Positions 29,551 through 38,669 of a stretch of DNA of 64,000 nucleotides are shown in pieces (positions within the stretch are counted from its first letter, which is position 1; each line of letters opens with the position of its first letter). The notes below the pieces were generated by a model. It worked only from the letters and a program-made list of their open reading frames with translations. It did no database searches and was not told where the DNA came from. Made by a program: the position numbers and the translations under genes. Source of the DNA: JBPOFY01 sp051252415 (lineage in GTDB: Bacteria > Verrucomicrobiota > Verrucomicrobiia > Opitutales > Coraliomargaritaceae). The DNA lies in NCBI GenBank assembly GCA_051252415.1, contig JBPOGA010000006.1, forward strand, positions 1 to 64,000, written 5' to 3'.

Positions 29551-30111
29551 ATGAAACCACGCTTCATCGTGTTTCTACTTTTATTAGTAGGGATTTTTCT
29601 ATGCACTTACTTTTTCTTAAGCAATCCACAAGATCAGCCAAATCCGATTGATAGGCCTCAAGTAGCTCAACAAGCTAAAAGTTATCAGGAAGATTCTGTA
29701 TCCAATAATCGGATACCTATTTCACCCATGGCGAAAACATTAGCCGATCCAAATGGAACAGCTATGGATGATCTTAAAGCGCTCGGAGATATCTTTCGCT
29801 ACTATCCAATAAACGATACTAGAAGACTTCCGATTGGAACAAATCAGGAAATTACCCAGGCGCTTACAAAAAGAGTAGATTTAAACTTACCTTTTCTACC
29901 TTCCAATCACCCGCAAATTGATGACAACGGTGAGCTCCTCGATCGGTGGCAGACGCCCTATTTTTTTCATGCACTCTCGAGTGAACGCATGGAAATTAGA
30001 TCCGCTGGTCCAGATCGTACTCTATACACTCAAGATGATTTAATTTGGCCGAATAAAAAACCTCTGAAAAACCCAAAGCCAATTTTCGAAGAAGCAGTTT
30101 CAATTCGTTAA
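29551..30111 (+). CDS. Membrane-anchored protein with GspG-like C-terminal signature
   Basis: A 186-aa product from ATG 29551. One N-terminal membrane helix (FIVFLLLLVGIFLCTYFFL) is followed by a soluble domain. The C-terminal part DRWQTPYFFHALSS, then MEIRSAGPDRTLYTQDDLIW, copies the end of type II secretion major pseudopilins (GspG), where it binds calcium. The prepilin cleavage motif itself is absent. It follows DUF1501 by five bases. I infer a pseudopilin-derived helper of the DUF1800/DUF1501 pair. Its stop overlaps by four bases the stop of the convergent PEP-CTERM gene. Confidence 0.65.
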   Translation: MKPRFIVFLLLLVGIFLCTYFFLSNPQDQPNPIDRPQVAQQAKSYQEDSVSNNRIPISPMAKTLADPNGTAMDDLKALGDIFRYYPINDTRRLPIGTNQEITQALTKRVDLNLPFLPSNHPQIDDNGELLDRWQTPYFFHALSSERMEIRSAGPDRTLYTQDDLIWPNKKPLKNPKPIFEEAVSIR

Positions 30112-30905
30112 CAAAAACGTGGCTGCCGACGTTGAGTCAGAATACACAGAACAAACAGCGAAACCAGTAAGGTATAGGTTTTCGGTTCAGGGACTAGTGT
30201 ATAATCAATATTCAAACGCGGCGCTAGTCCATTAGCAGAGGGATCAGAATTATCCATACTGTAATATCCACGAGCATTTTTAATGAAGCTCTCATTCCCG
30301 ATAAGCATCCAACCAAAGTTTGATCCTGGATTTGCTAACCATTGCTCCACGTCATTCACCATACCCACATTGGTCCAAGTTACTGCTTGGTTGATTATTG
30401 GGCTAATTCCAATAGATGCACTTTCGCTAGATACAAAATCACCTCCGGGTGTGATCCAACTATTAGTGCCACGAATTGCTTCGTTCCATGTTGCTTCACC
30501 GTCTTGAGCTGGCACCCCATTACCCTGAGAAAAATCTGAATCTAATAAAGCCGTTTCAGTTGCCCCCCACTCTGTTGTCACTCGATGTAAGGTCTGTGTG
30601 GTTCCGACAAATTTTTCATCTGGAACTCGACCAATGGTTAAGGTCAATGAAACAGAATTTATGATGATGTTCGTAGGAAGATTCTCCGCTATATCAAATT
30701 GAATCAGCCCACGTCGAAAAGACGGCCCAGCGCCATTCCTATCGCCTGTTGTCCCAACAAAAATGAAATCACCTATACTACTACTATTATCCGTATTATC
30801 TTCAAAAATAGAGCTGTCCAACAGAGCGCCCAACTGTACCTCCAATGCATTTAACTGTGTAAATAGCGTCAGGGTAATAATTAGAACGATAAGAGATTTC
30901 ATCAT
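30108..30905 (-). CDS. PEP-CTERM protein with DNRLRE-like domain
   Basis: A 265-aa product. The signal peptide ends near QLNA-LEV. The body (~25-235) resembles a DNRLRE-type beta-sandwich found in secreted proteins: SIGDFIFVGTTGDRNG, RRGLIQFDIAENLP, INSVSLTLTIGR, and a WNEAIRGTNSW motif. The C-terminus TLVPEPKTYTLLVSLFVLCI followed by QRRQPR is a PEP-CTERM sorting signal for exosortase processing, with an unusual extra PRFC tail. It is probably surface-bound or released to the matrix. It is convergent with, and overlaps by four bases, the pseudopilin-like gene. Confidence 0.8.
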   Translation of the reverse strand: MMKSLIVLIITLTLFTQLNALEVQLGALLDSSIFEDNTDNSSSIGDFIFVGTTGDRNGAGPSFRRGLIQFDIAENLPTNIIINSVSLTLTIGRVPDEKFVGTTQTLHRVTTEWGATETALLDSDFSQGNGVPAQDGEATWNEAIRGTNSWITPGGDFVSSESASIGISPIINQAVTWTNVGMVNDVEQWLANPGSNFGWMLIGNESFIKNARGYYSMDNSDPSANGLAPRLNIDYTLVPEPKTYTLLVSLFVLCILTQRRQPRFC

Positions 30906-30965
30906 TACTAAATCATCACATAATCTGACCGATATACAATTTTAGAATTCTCCAAAAAAGATAAC

Positions 30966-32408
30966 TTACAATTTCTTGATGGCTGTAATGTGAATGCCTT
31001 CATCATCAATTTGATCAAAAAGAAAAACATACACGTCATCGTTATACTTAAATTGCCAGTGATCTCCCGAAGACAAGACAATATCTTCCAGCACTAATTT
31101 ATAAACAGGCTCAACTCCTTCCGCTGAAAACCATGCACGATATGGTATCGCTTCAACAGCTGACTTCCATTCTGTATAATCATTCAAATCTTTTGAAACA
31201 TGCAAAACCCACAAACCCTGTTTGACTGCTGTATACTTAGATGGATCAAATTCAGATACTATTTTATTATTAACCTCTACCGCGTCGTTTAAAGTTTCTG
31301 CCTCGTCTACAATTACAGTTCCTTTTGTATCAATAATTTCAATACGTTCTGCTGCGTTCGAACCAAAATTTAAATTTCGCATAGGCATATTTAAAACTTT
31401 TGCACGATCAACTAGACTAGACCCTTCTGGTAAACTTTTCTTAAGATCTACAATTTCTGCTCGGGCATTTTGTAGGCCTTGGGTTAGTTCGCCATTATTC
31501 ACCAATCCCATCACACGTTCAAAAATCGACCGCTCTTGATCACTCATCTTTGCATTATGCAAGTTGGCACTAATTTGACTTAAAGATTCAGCTGAGGGAA
31601 CAATCGCACCCTCATTTCCTTTTTCTATTTCAATATCAAATTCGCCACTTAACTCCTGCATGAAAGTAGCTAAATTAGCCATATCTTCAGGTGTTGCGTT
31701 CTTAATATTATTCATGTCGTAACGATTTTCTGCTAATCCTTGTTCTTGTAAGAATGTCGACATTGCTGCGCGGTATTCAGCGAGCTCTTCTTCAGACATA
31801 TTGTCCATATATTCTTTGCGTTGTCGGTAGAGCTCCATCCCCGATGCAAAATCTTTCGATAATTGTTCTTGTTCTTCTTCTGAAGTAAAAAAGGATAATG
31901 CTGCGAGAGCTTTATCCCATAAACTTTTATCGCTCGCTTTATTTTCAAAATGTTTAGCGCGCTCCATGAGCTGATTTGTTTGATCGGATGCTATGCCTGC
32001 GAACTCTGCAAAGCGTTGACCTTCTGGCATTAAATAAAGTGATAATTTAGGCGTTCCGTATGAACTACCGAATATCATTAGCACAATAAATACTGAGCCT
32101 AACAGTGCCCCTAAAATGGGAACTGCATATTGCCAATATACCATAATAACAGACGTCACAAATACTGCTAGAGCCATTATACCTAATAATATATCCGGAG
32201 CGATTCCTGGTAATAAATCTGCAATTTGGCGCTCTAAAAACATCTTAATGATGATCGCCATTAAAATAACAAGGGTCCCACCAACTAGCTTAAAGTCGAC
32301 CTGACCGCGCGAACACACTTTAACAATGAACGAAACTAAAAAAACCATGAGCAGAACAACGCCCACGTGTAATAAAGCATCACATGTAAGAACTATATAT
32401 TCATTCAT
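30966..32408 (-). CDS. Polytopic membrane protein with long helical soluble domain, unknown function
   Basis: A 480-aa product, not recognised. The first ~125 residues have four to five membrane helices (VVLLMVFLVSFIVKVC, VGGTLVILMAIIIKMF, DILLGIMALAVFVTSVIMVY, VPILGALLGSVFIVLMIFG). Residues ~135-340 are highly charged and helical, likely coiled coil (NMSEEELAEYRAAMSTFLQE). Residues ~345-480 form an alpha/beta domain (AERIEIIDTKGTVIVDEA, KQGLWVLHVSKDLND). The gene follows another membrane-protein gene by 12 bases on the same strand, forming a two-gene operon downstream of the dnaN terminator. A stress-sensing or scaffold role is conceivable, but nothing in the sequence fixes one. Confidence 0.6.
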   Translation of the reverse strand: MNEYIVLTCDALLHVGVVLLMVFLVSFIVKVCSRGQVDFKLVGGTLVILMAIIIKMFLERQIADLLPGIAPDILLGIMALAVFVTSVIMVYWQYAVPILGALLGSVFIVLMIFGSSYGTPKLSLYLMPEGQRFAEFAGIASDQTNQLMERAKHFENKASDKSLWDKALAALSFFTSEEEQEQLSKDFASGMELYRQRKEYMDNMSEEELAEYRAAMSTFLQEQGLAENRYDMNNIKNATPEDMANLATFMQELSGEFDIEIEKGNEGAIVPSAESLSQISANLHNAKMSDQERSIFERVMGLVNNGELTQGLQNARAEIVDLKKSLPEGSSLVDRAKVLNMPMRNLNFGSNAAERIEIIDTKGTVIVDEAETLNDAVEVNNKIVSEFDPSKYTAVKQGLWVLHVSKDLNDYTEWKSAVEAIPYRAWFSAEGVEPVYKLVLEDIVLSSGDHWQFKYNDDVYVFLFDQIDDEGIHITAIKKL

Positions 32409-32420
32409 ATATCCCTCTAT

Positions 32421-33305
32421 TTAAGCAATCGATTTACCGAGGTAAGCTAGCATCCACATTTCTTTCCATAAACGGTAACGACCTTCATATGTAATCTTAC
32501 CTTCTTCTTCTTGTAAGGCTCGTGGCACTAAGAACCCTGTTTCTAAATTCAATCGTTCTAAGATACGTTGCTGTTCGTTAATTTCTTCTAATGGTGTGTC
32601 TTTAGAAACAACAGGTGTCAGTGAACTTTTGATTAACCTTAAGTGGTGTAACTTTAAAAGGCGTGGTAATGAGCCTACCAGTGGCTTTCGACTTAACTCC
32701 CAATCAGTCGGATAATAACCTCCGTATGGTAAAAATAAATTATCAGTAATTAACCGTCGTGCTTCCTTTCCTTTAGTGCTGATAGTAAAGCATGCAGTCG
32801 CACCATCTTTTCGTTTAGGTAGAAATAGTATTTGTATACGTGTTAATTGATCGGCGCTTTCGTATATAGATGCACGCAAATGTGCTCCCTCAAACAGTTC
32901 TGCTTTTAAAGCACTTAAACTTTTGAAGTTTTCTGCGCGCAACCACTCACGCATTTCAATATATTTTTTATCTGCCGGCCATTCATCGCCGTCCTCATTT
33001 AATTCAAATTGAGGAAAGAGTGGTAATTCACTACTACTGAGTGCTTTTATCGCGATCCAGTTATAACCCGTTTCAAGCACGAACCATATTGTGACACCAG
33101 TTATAAAATGAACCCAATCTGGACGAAATGATAATTCAAAAAATTTCAGAGAAAAAGCAAAGATACTGGCAAACAATAACCAACGTAACCAGCGACCACA
33201 AACAACTAAGAGTGGCAGCGCTAAGCGACTACCAAATATGGGTAGAAGAACTGATACTATAGCCAGTCCAAATATTAGATATTCAATATTATTTTCGTTA
33301 AGCAT
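32421..33305 (-). CDS. Membrane protein of unknown function, operon with the 480-aa protein
   Basis: A 294-aa product, not recognised. Three hydrophobic segments occupy the first ~95 residues (IEYLIFGLAIVSVLLPIFG, LRWLLFASIFAFSLKFF, WVHFITGVTIWFVLETGYNW). The remaining ~200 residues are soluble and mixed alpha/beta (SADQLTRIQILFLPKRKDG, ACFTISTKGKEARRLITDN, YYPTDWELSRKPL). The gene starts just downstream of the dnaN terminator and precedes the 480-aa membrane protein by 12 bases, so the two are probably co-expressed and may interact in the inner membrane. Confidence 0.6.
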   Translation of the reverse strand: MLNENNIEYLIFGLAIVSVLLPIFGSRLALPLLVVCGRWLRWLLFASIFAFSLKFFELSFRPDWVHFITGVTIWFVLETGYNWIAIKALSSSELPLFPQFELNEDGDEWPADKKYIEMREWLRAENFKSLSALKAELFEGAHLRASIYESADQLTRIQILFLPKRKDGATACFTISTKGKEARRLITDNLFLPYGGYYPTDWELSRKPLVGSLPRLLKLHHLRLIKSSLTPVVSKDTPLEEINEQQRILERLNLETGFLVPRALQEEEGKITYEGRYRLWKEMWMLAYLGKSIA

Positions 33306-33311
33306 GTTTCA

Positions 33312-33342
33312 TAAAAAAAGGACGGTCATCTAGACCGTCCTT
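33312..33342 (-). terminator. Rho-independent terminator of dnaN
   Basis: Arms 33318-33327 and 33333-33342 (AAGGACGGTC / GACCGTCCTT) are perfectly complementary with a 5-base loop. On the minus strand the stem is followed by a run of seven T, so it ends transcription of dnaN. Confidence 0.93.
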
Positions 33343-33384
33343 CCGATTAAAAAGTTATAAATTTCGGCCTTATTAAATAAGAAA

Positions 33385-34512
33385 TTAATTTAAGCGCAGT
33401 GGCATGATTACACAGATGAAATTATCCAATGTCTTAAAGAGGCCTGGACTGAGCTCATCTTTAAACTCGAAAAAGACTTCGTCTTTAGAGAGTGCCTTCA
33501 AAGGCTCCATCAGGAATTGTGGGTTGAATGCTACTTGAACCTCAGGACCCTCGTAAGCGATCGCCATAGACTCATGAGACTCGCCGTATTCACTAGACGA
33601 GCCAGAGATCTCTAGGAGATTCTTAGTCATCTTAAGTTTCACAGAATTGCTCTTGTCTGAAGTGACCAATGCAGCACGGTGCACACATTCTAGCATCAAC
33701 TCGCGCTCAATTTTAACACGGTGCTCAGTCTCCTTAGGAATCACTTGGCGATAGTTCGGGTAGTTGCCTTCAACAATCTTAGAAACGAGATAGAGGTGAT
33801 CTACGAGGCCTGTGTCACCTGACTCTGCGATATCAATTTCAAATGCGGCTTGGCGATCATTGAAAGCAATCTTCACCTTCTCACCTTTACCCATGAGCCG
33901 TTCTAACTCAGCAACGGTCTTGGCAGGAAGAATCAAGCTACCGGCATTATCATCACTGATTTCTGTTTCAAGTGCTGTGAGACCGAGACGTCGACCGTCT
34001 GTAGCAACAAGTGTTAGTTTCTCGTCAGCAAAATTGAAATACACACCATTGAGGATGTAACGATTTTCATCATTTGACTGAGCGTAGGATACACTTTTGA
34101 GCATTCCAACGATTTGTTCTTGGGAGAGCTCAAAGACTTTACGATTTTCGAATGTTGGCAATGGAGGGAATTCCTCACTGCTGATGCCCATTATTTTAAA
34201 CAATGAACCGCCAGAAGTAATCTTTGCTTGATTCTTGTCACTGGTTTCGATGAAGACGTCGCTCTGTGGTAATTCGCGAACGATAGTTGCTAATTTACGC
34301 ACTGGTAACGTGAGTGAACCTGTGTCGGAAACGTCAGCCTTGATGCGGCACCGTATGCCTAGATCGAGGTTGGTTGTGGTCAACGAAATGTGTCCATCTT
34401 CGGCTTCGATCAGCACATTGCTGAGGATCGGCATGGTGGAACGTGTTGCTACAACGTTGAGCACTTGTTGGAGCCCGTTGCTAAAATGATCTTTGTTGAT
34501 CTTAAACTTCAT
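33385..34512 (-). CDS. dnaN: DNA polymerase III beta subunit (sliding clamp)
   Basis: A ring-shaped processivity clamp for replicative DNA polymerase. The 375-aa product begins MKFKINKDHFSNGLQQVLNV, the canonical clamp N-terminus; an upstream in-frame start at 34548 would add 12 unlikely residues. The three clamp domains are present, with RSTMPILSNVLIEAEDG in domain I, YILNGVYFNF and LVATDGRRLGL in domain II, and the C-terminal FKTLDNFICVIMPLRLN, whose end matches the family consensus. dnaA and recF are not adjacent. The gene appears monocistronic with its own terminator. Confidence 0.97.
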   Translation of the reverse strand: MKFKINKDHFSNGLQQVLNVVATRSTMPILSNVLIEAEDGHISLTTTNLDLGIRCRIKADVSDTGSLTLPVRKLATIVRELPQSDVFIETSDKNQAKITSGGSLFKIMGISSEEFPPLPTFENRKVFELSQEQIVGMLKSVSYAQSNDENRYILNGVYFNFADEKLTLVATDGRRLGLTALETEISDDNAGSLILPAKTVAELERLMGKGEKVKIAFNDRQAAFEIDIAESGDTGLVDHLYLVSKIVEGNYPNYRQVIPKETEHRVKIERELMLECVHRAALVTSDKSNSVKLKMTKNLLEISGSSSEYGESHESMAIAYEGPEVQVAFNPQFLMEPLKALSKDEVFFEFKDELSPGLFKTLDNFICVIMPLRLN

Positions 34513-34755
34513 GGTGTAAATTTGTCGGTATTTGGGAGTTACTGGCAATGCTTATATAATAGGTATCTTTTATATATATAAATCTCTTCTTAACAGTATA
34601 GGGGGTGAATAGTGAGAAGAACTCATCAAGTTGCTGCGTGCAAGTAATTTGCGGTGATTTTTAGGTGTGAAGTATGAGGTGAGTAAAATTGTATTAAGGT
34701 GAATGATGTGGAGAAGTTTTTTACTTCAAACATTTGATTCACACTTATTCCCAAG

Positions 34756-35625
34756 TTATTCACTGGGCTTAGAGCTGGATTTATTAAGTCGTTTTCTAGC
34801 GCGATATACACGGTAGAAATAGCGGATCGGCCCAAATGCGATGTAGGCAAAGAAAAGAACTGCAAAGGCTAGTTCCTTAATGACAAATGCTACACCGAGT
34901 CCGAGCACTAGAAAAATGAATGTGCGGAAACGTGTGCTGGTTTGCCAGTCGATGTCCTTAAAGCTCGGATAAGGGACGTTACTGATCATGAGACCTGCAA
35001 TGGCTAGCATTAATGGGGGCATGATCAGTTCAAAACCATGCATCTCGTAGCCATATTTTTCAAAACTGGTGTAAACGAGCACAAGTGAGGCAACCATACC
35101 AGCAGCAGCTGGAACGGGCAGCCCTAGAAAATCTTTGGTGTCCTTTAAACGTTCTGCTGGAGGCAGCATTGGATGCGTCAAAACATTAAAACGAGCTAAG
35201 CGAACCGCGGCACAAAGTAGATACGTGAAGCCGATCAATTGACTCACATGTAGGACACCTTCATATTGCTCATCAGGCTTGAGAATAAGGAAAATCATCA
35301 TCATCGCTGGCGCTACACCAAATGAAATGACATCCGCAATGGAATCGAATTCGATGCCAAACAATGACTCTCGGCCACCCATGCGAGCGACACGCCCATC
35401 GAAGGCGTCACAGACTACACCAAAGAAGATAAACCAGACCGCTTGAGTAAAATGCCCGTTAATAATAGTTGGATCGGTGGCATAGTTAGCCTCAATACAT
35501 TGCATGATTGCAAGAAATCCAAAAAATAGATTTCCGGCAGTTAAGCTGTTGGGTAACAAGTATATACGACTTGCTTCACCAGAATCTGCATATTGATGTT
35601 TCTGCTTATTGTCGAGTTCTGACAT
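34756..35625 (-). CDS. pssA: CDP-diacylglycerol--serine O-phosphatidyltransferase
   Basis: Makes phosphatidylserine from CDP-diacylglycerol and L-serine in the inner membrane, the committed step to phosphatidylethanolamine. The 289-aa protein has the full CDP-alcohol phosphatidyltransferase motif: Asp76-Gly77, Ala80-Arg81, Gly90, Asp94, Asp98 (sequence CDAFDGRVARMGGRESLFG). About seven to eight membrane helices span the rest, and the ends are charged. It follows the RelE-like gene by 17 bases on the same strand. A phosphatidylserine decarboxylase gene is not visible in the window. Confidence 0.92.
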   Translation of the reverse strand: MSELDNKQKHQYADSGEASRIYLLPNSLTAGNLFFGFLAIMQCIEANYATDPTIINGHFTQAVWFIFFGVVCDAFDGRVARMGGRESLFGIEFDSIADVISFGVAPAMMMIFLILKPDEQYEGVLHVSQLIGFTYLLCAAVRLARFNVLTHPMLPPAERLKDTKDFLGLPVPAAAGMVASLVLVYTSFEKYGYEMHGFELIMPPLMLAIAGLMISNVPYPSFKDIDWQTSTRFRTFIFLVLGLGVAFVIKELAFAVLFFAYIAFGPIRYFYRVYRARKRLNKSSSKPSE

Positions 35626-35642
35626 AACTAACTAGATGGAAA

Positions 35643-36008
35643 TTATTTTGAATCATCCTTATGTCGAATGGAGTCGATATATTCCCAAAAGGAGTCGTTT
35701 TTCTCAATTAGAAATTCATCAGTTACAGGCATCTTAAATCTAAAGAGAAAGTCCGAGAGCGTGTTTTTGTGTAAAATGTAGTGTGCGAATAATGATTCAC
35801 CATCTTGCTCAAAGTAGATGCGAAACTCCCCTGCTCTAACGCGGTAAAAAGTCTTACCATTTCTTTGAAAACGGCCGAGTTCATCGTTTGGGTTATCTAA
35901 CTGCTCTTGTTTGAGTGTGCTTACGACCTCGATGAGTATCATTTGTGAGGGAGTATCGAGCTTGTTTAGCTCGTGCATGCTCTGTTCGCTGAAATTTACC
36001 TGAAACAT
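35643..36008 (-). CDS. RelE/ParE-like small protein
   Basis: A 121-aa product from ATG 36008 (MFQVNFSEQSMHELNKLD). A longer frame to 36134 exists but its extra 42 residues look non-coding. It has the RelE-fold pattern: an N-terminal strand and helix, then LGRFQRNGKTFYRVRAGEFRIYFEQDGE, where the YRVRxGxxRI strand is characteristic of ParE/RelE toxins. A C-terminal extension of ~35 acidic residues (DEFLIEKNDSFWEYIDS) is not usual for active toxins. No antitoxin gene adjoins it; it instead precedes pssA by 17 bases. It may be a domesticated RelE-like regulator. Confidence 0.65.
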   Translation of the reverse strand: MFQVNFSEQSMHELNKLDTPSQMILIEVVSTLKQEQLDNPNDELGRFQRNGKTFYRVRAGEFRIYFEQDGESLFAHYILHKNTLSDFLFRFKMPVTDEFLIEKNDSFWEYIDSIRHKDDSK

Positions 36009-36162
36009 GGAATGTGTCGTATAAGTGTACGGTGTGATAAAAAGGCATAGATTAGAACAGACTGTCGCGTGTGCAATCGCAGAATAGAGACCTTCTATTA
36101 AGCTCTGTGAGGAGTACTGCCTATGGTTGACCACTAGGTTAAAGTCCCCAAAGTCTTAATCT

Positions 36163-36576
36163 ATGGTCACTATTTCAATAGATTACGAAGGACAGTTACG
36201 AAGCACTTTAACCCACGGTCCATCTAAAAAGACTGTGCAGACAGATGCGCCTGTAGATAATAATGGAAAAGGTGAAAGTTTCTCACCTACAGACCTTTGT
36301 GCATCTGCACTAGGTTCTTGTATTGCTACTATTGTTGGAATGCAAATGGAAGCGCTAGGTATTGACTTGAAAGGTATGCGCTTAGAGGTGCGTAAGGAAA
36401 TGTCCGCAAACCTGCCACGACGGATTACCCGATTGGAGACAGAAATTTGGTTACCTGTGCCACTGACTGATGATCAACAAATGAAAGTGGAGATCGCGGC
36501 GAAGAATTGTCCCGTGCATCAGAGTTTACATCCCGAAATTGAAAAACCGATGACTTTTCATTGGAAAACCGCATGA
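36163..36576 (+). CDS. OsmC family protein
   Basis: A 137-aa product of the OsmC/Ohr superfamily, thiol peroxidases that reduce organic hydroperoxides. Two cysteines sit in the family positions: GSCIATIVGMQMEALG near residue 52 and KNCPVHQSL near residue 120. The N-terminal PVDNNGKGESFSPTDLCASAL stretch also fits. It is closer to the general OsmC/YhfA group than to Ohr, and peroxidase activity is not proven for all of these. Its stop overlaps the start of ispH in an ATGA arrangement, implying co-translation with an oxygen-sensitive Fe-S enzyme. Confidence 0.88.
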   Translation: MVTISIDYEGQLRSTLTHGPSKKTVQTDAPVDNNGKGESFSPTDLCASALGSCIATIVGMQMEALGIDLKGMRLEVRKEMSANLPRRITRLETEIWLPVPLTDDQQMKVEIAAKNCPVHQSLHPEIEKPMTFHWKTA

Positions 36577-38276
36577 GCGTGACGACTAATATGGCACAAG
36601 TTTGCTTAGTTTTCGACTCTCACAATCGTTGTCTGGTGCAGCTCGACGATGCGGGGTTTCACGAAGTAGTCTCCAATTTCGAAATTTCAAATACAACGCC
36701 ACGACTTTTAACTGTAGTTGATATAGAGGGCACACAAACCGAGGTCTACTGCCATCAACTTGCAGTAGGTGCCCAGGATGGGACCTTTTTAAGCATTTAT
36801 GAGTTAGAGTCTCGTGATCGTTTAAGTGAGACTTTGCTGACAGCCTATTCGCGGCAATTACTTGCAGCGATCAATGCAGATTTACACCGCTTGCCCTATT
36901 TGGATATGGGTGAGAACGAATATATTTATCGTTTTAGAACAGCTAAAGAGCGCAATCGAGCTGTATATGTAGACGGTCAGTCGGAGGCTTTATATCAAAG
37001 TGCTTTATGTGCGGCAATTAAGGCGGCACGTCGCACAAAAGAAAAATCTTCAGGCGAACCCGCAGTGCTTGATTTTGGCCCGGTGAGTTATGTCATTCCG
37101 AGTCATTTCGGATTTTGCTTAGGCGTGCAAAATGCGATTGAGCGCGCTTATGAGACTGTCGCTTCAAATCCAGGCAAGCGTGTTTTCATGCTGAGTGAGC
37201 TGATTCATAATCCTTATGTAAACGAAGACCTATTGGCACGTGGCTTACGTTACTTGCAGACTGACAAAGGTTTACCATTGAAAGCAGATGGTCAGGTCGC
37301 GATGGATATCAATGACCCGGATTTGCTTTGGAATCAATTAACGGATGAGGACATTGTGATTATACCAGCTTTTGGTGCGACCAATGAAGATAAGACGCGA
37401 TTGATACGCCGCGGTTTATCAGTTCGCGAAAATGATGCGACTTGCATGCTAGTGGAGAAGGTATGGAAGGCGGCACGCCGCTACGCGCAAGAGGGCTATA
37501 CAGTCCTCATTCATGGTAAGTCAGAGCACGAAGAAACAAAGGCAACGTTTTCAAATAGCTCGAGTCATGGGCCTGCTCTAATGCTTCGAAACATGGAGCA
37601 TGCAGGCCATCTCGCTGAAGTCATTCAAGCCGATTCATCGGAGAAAAAGTCACTCTTTGAGAAATATTTCAGTGGATTATATTCAAAGGGTTTTGATGCT
37701 ACGCAAGACCTTGAGCGTATTGCAGTGGTGAATCAGACCACCTTACTTCGCAATGAGACGCTGCAAATTATTGATTATTTACGCGAGGTGATTGCCGATA
37801 AATTTGGTGAAGATAAAGTTGCGGAGCACCTTTGGTCGAAAGGTAAAGGTGATACACTTTGCTACGCGACTCAGGTGAATCAGGATGCACTACATAAAGC
37901 AGTCGAACAGCCTATTGACGCCGCTTTGGTTGTTGGCGGTAAGAACAGTTCGAATACATATCAGTTGTATCGTGTTTGTGAACAAAGATTTAAAGAAAAT
38001 GCGCACTATATACAATCTGAGGAAAACATCCTTTCGATGGATCGAGTGCGGCATTATATTTTTCCATATAATTTGAGTGGACCTCGCAAAACAAGCGAAG
38101 TGGAACAGTCTTTTCTTAAAGATGATGGTGCAAAGAAGCACATATTACTCACTGGTGGTGCTTCTTGCCCAGATGGGATCATTCAGCAGGTGATTTCAAA
38201 GATTAACAGTTTTTATCCGGCAGAATCTTTAAATTCTATTGAATCGATATTAGAAGCATTTGAGTCGGAGGGTTGA
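36573..38276 (+). CDS. ispH: 4-hydroxy-3-methylbut-2-enyl diphosphate reductase with N-terminal extension
   Basis: Last step of the non-mevalonate isoprenoid pathway, yielding IPP and DMAPP with a [4Fe-4S] cluster. ATG 36573 overlaps the upstream TGA; the product is 567 aa. The IspH domain begins around residue 172 (VIPSHFGFCLGVQNAIERA). The three cluster cysteines are Cys182 (FGFC), Cys291 (DATCML) and Cys532 (GGASCPDG). IHGKSEHEET and VVNQTTLLRNET match the plant/cyanobacterial-type branch. The first ~170 residues are an extra region with no family I recognise (CLVFDSHNRCLVQLDDAGF, YIYRFRTAKERNRAVYVDGQ). The usual bacterial enzyme is ~310 aa and the plant-type ~400, so this one is long. Confidence 0.9.
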   Translation: MSVTTNMAQVCLVFDSHNRCLVQLDDAGFHEVVSNFEISNTTPRLLTVVDIEGTQTEVYCHQLAVGAQDGTFLSIYELESRDRLSETLLTAYSRQLLAAINADLHRLPYLDMGENEYIYRFRTAKERNRAVYVDGQSEALYQSALCAAIKAARRTKEKSSGEPAVLDFGPVSYVIPSHFGFCLGVQNAIERAYETVASNPGKRVFMLSELIHNPYVNEDLLARGLRYLQTDKGLPLKADGQVAMDINDPDLLWNQLTDEDIVIIPAFGATNEDKTRLIRRGLSVRENDATCMLVEKVWKAARRYAQEGYTVLIHGKSEHEETKATFSNSSSHGPALMLRNMEHAGHLAEVIQADSSEKKSLFEKYFSGLYSKGFDATQDLERIAVVNQTTLLRNETLQIIDYLREVIADKFGEDKVAEHLWSKGKGDTLCYATQVNQDALHKAVEQPIDAALVVGGKNSSNTYQLYRVCEQRFKENAHYIQSEENILSMDRVRHYIFPYNLSGPRKTSEVEQSFLKDDGAKKHILLTGGASCPDGIIQQVISKINSFYPAESLNSIESILEAFESEG

Positions 38277-38307
38277 AGCATACGAAGATGCTGCTATTGT
38301 TTAGAAC

Positions 38308-38669
38308 GTGTTAATTGGAATAACAGATTACGAAGGTGGTGCGCAGCCAGGTCTCTACTTTGAGATAGGCACCATTGTGCAACATAAACTCTACGGATAT
38401 CGTGGGGTGATTGTTTGTTTCGATACCGAGTGTATGGCTGGCGATAAGTGGTATTATTCGAATAAAACACAGCCAGCTAAAAAGCAGCCGTGGTATCATG
38501 TGCTGGTGCATGACAGTGGTGGTTTGAGCACCTATGTTGCACAAACAAACCTGCAAGAAGATCCAAGCAAAGAACCCGTCGAGCATCCACGACTAGAAAG
38601 TTACTTTTCGGGTTATAAGGATGGACGCTACGCACTTAAACCCAGTGAGGGTTCTGGTAGCTGCTCGAT

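Noticed and set aside
34513..34755. Possible replication origin upstream of dnaN
   Set aside because: No cluster of TTATCCACA-like boxes, no dnaA nearby; the AT-rich patch at 34570 alone is not enough.
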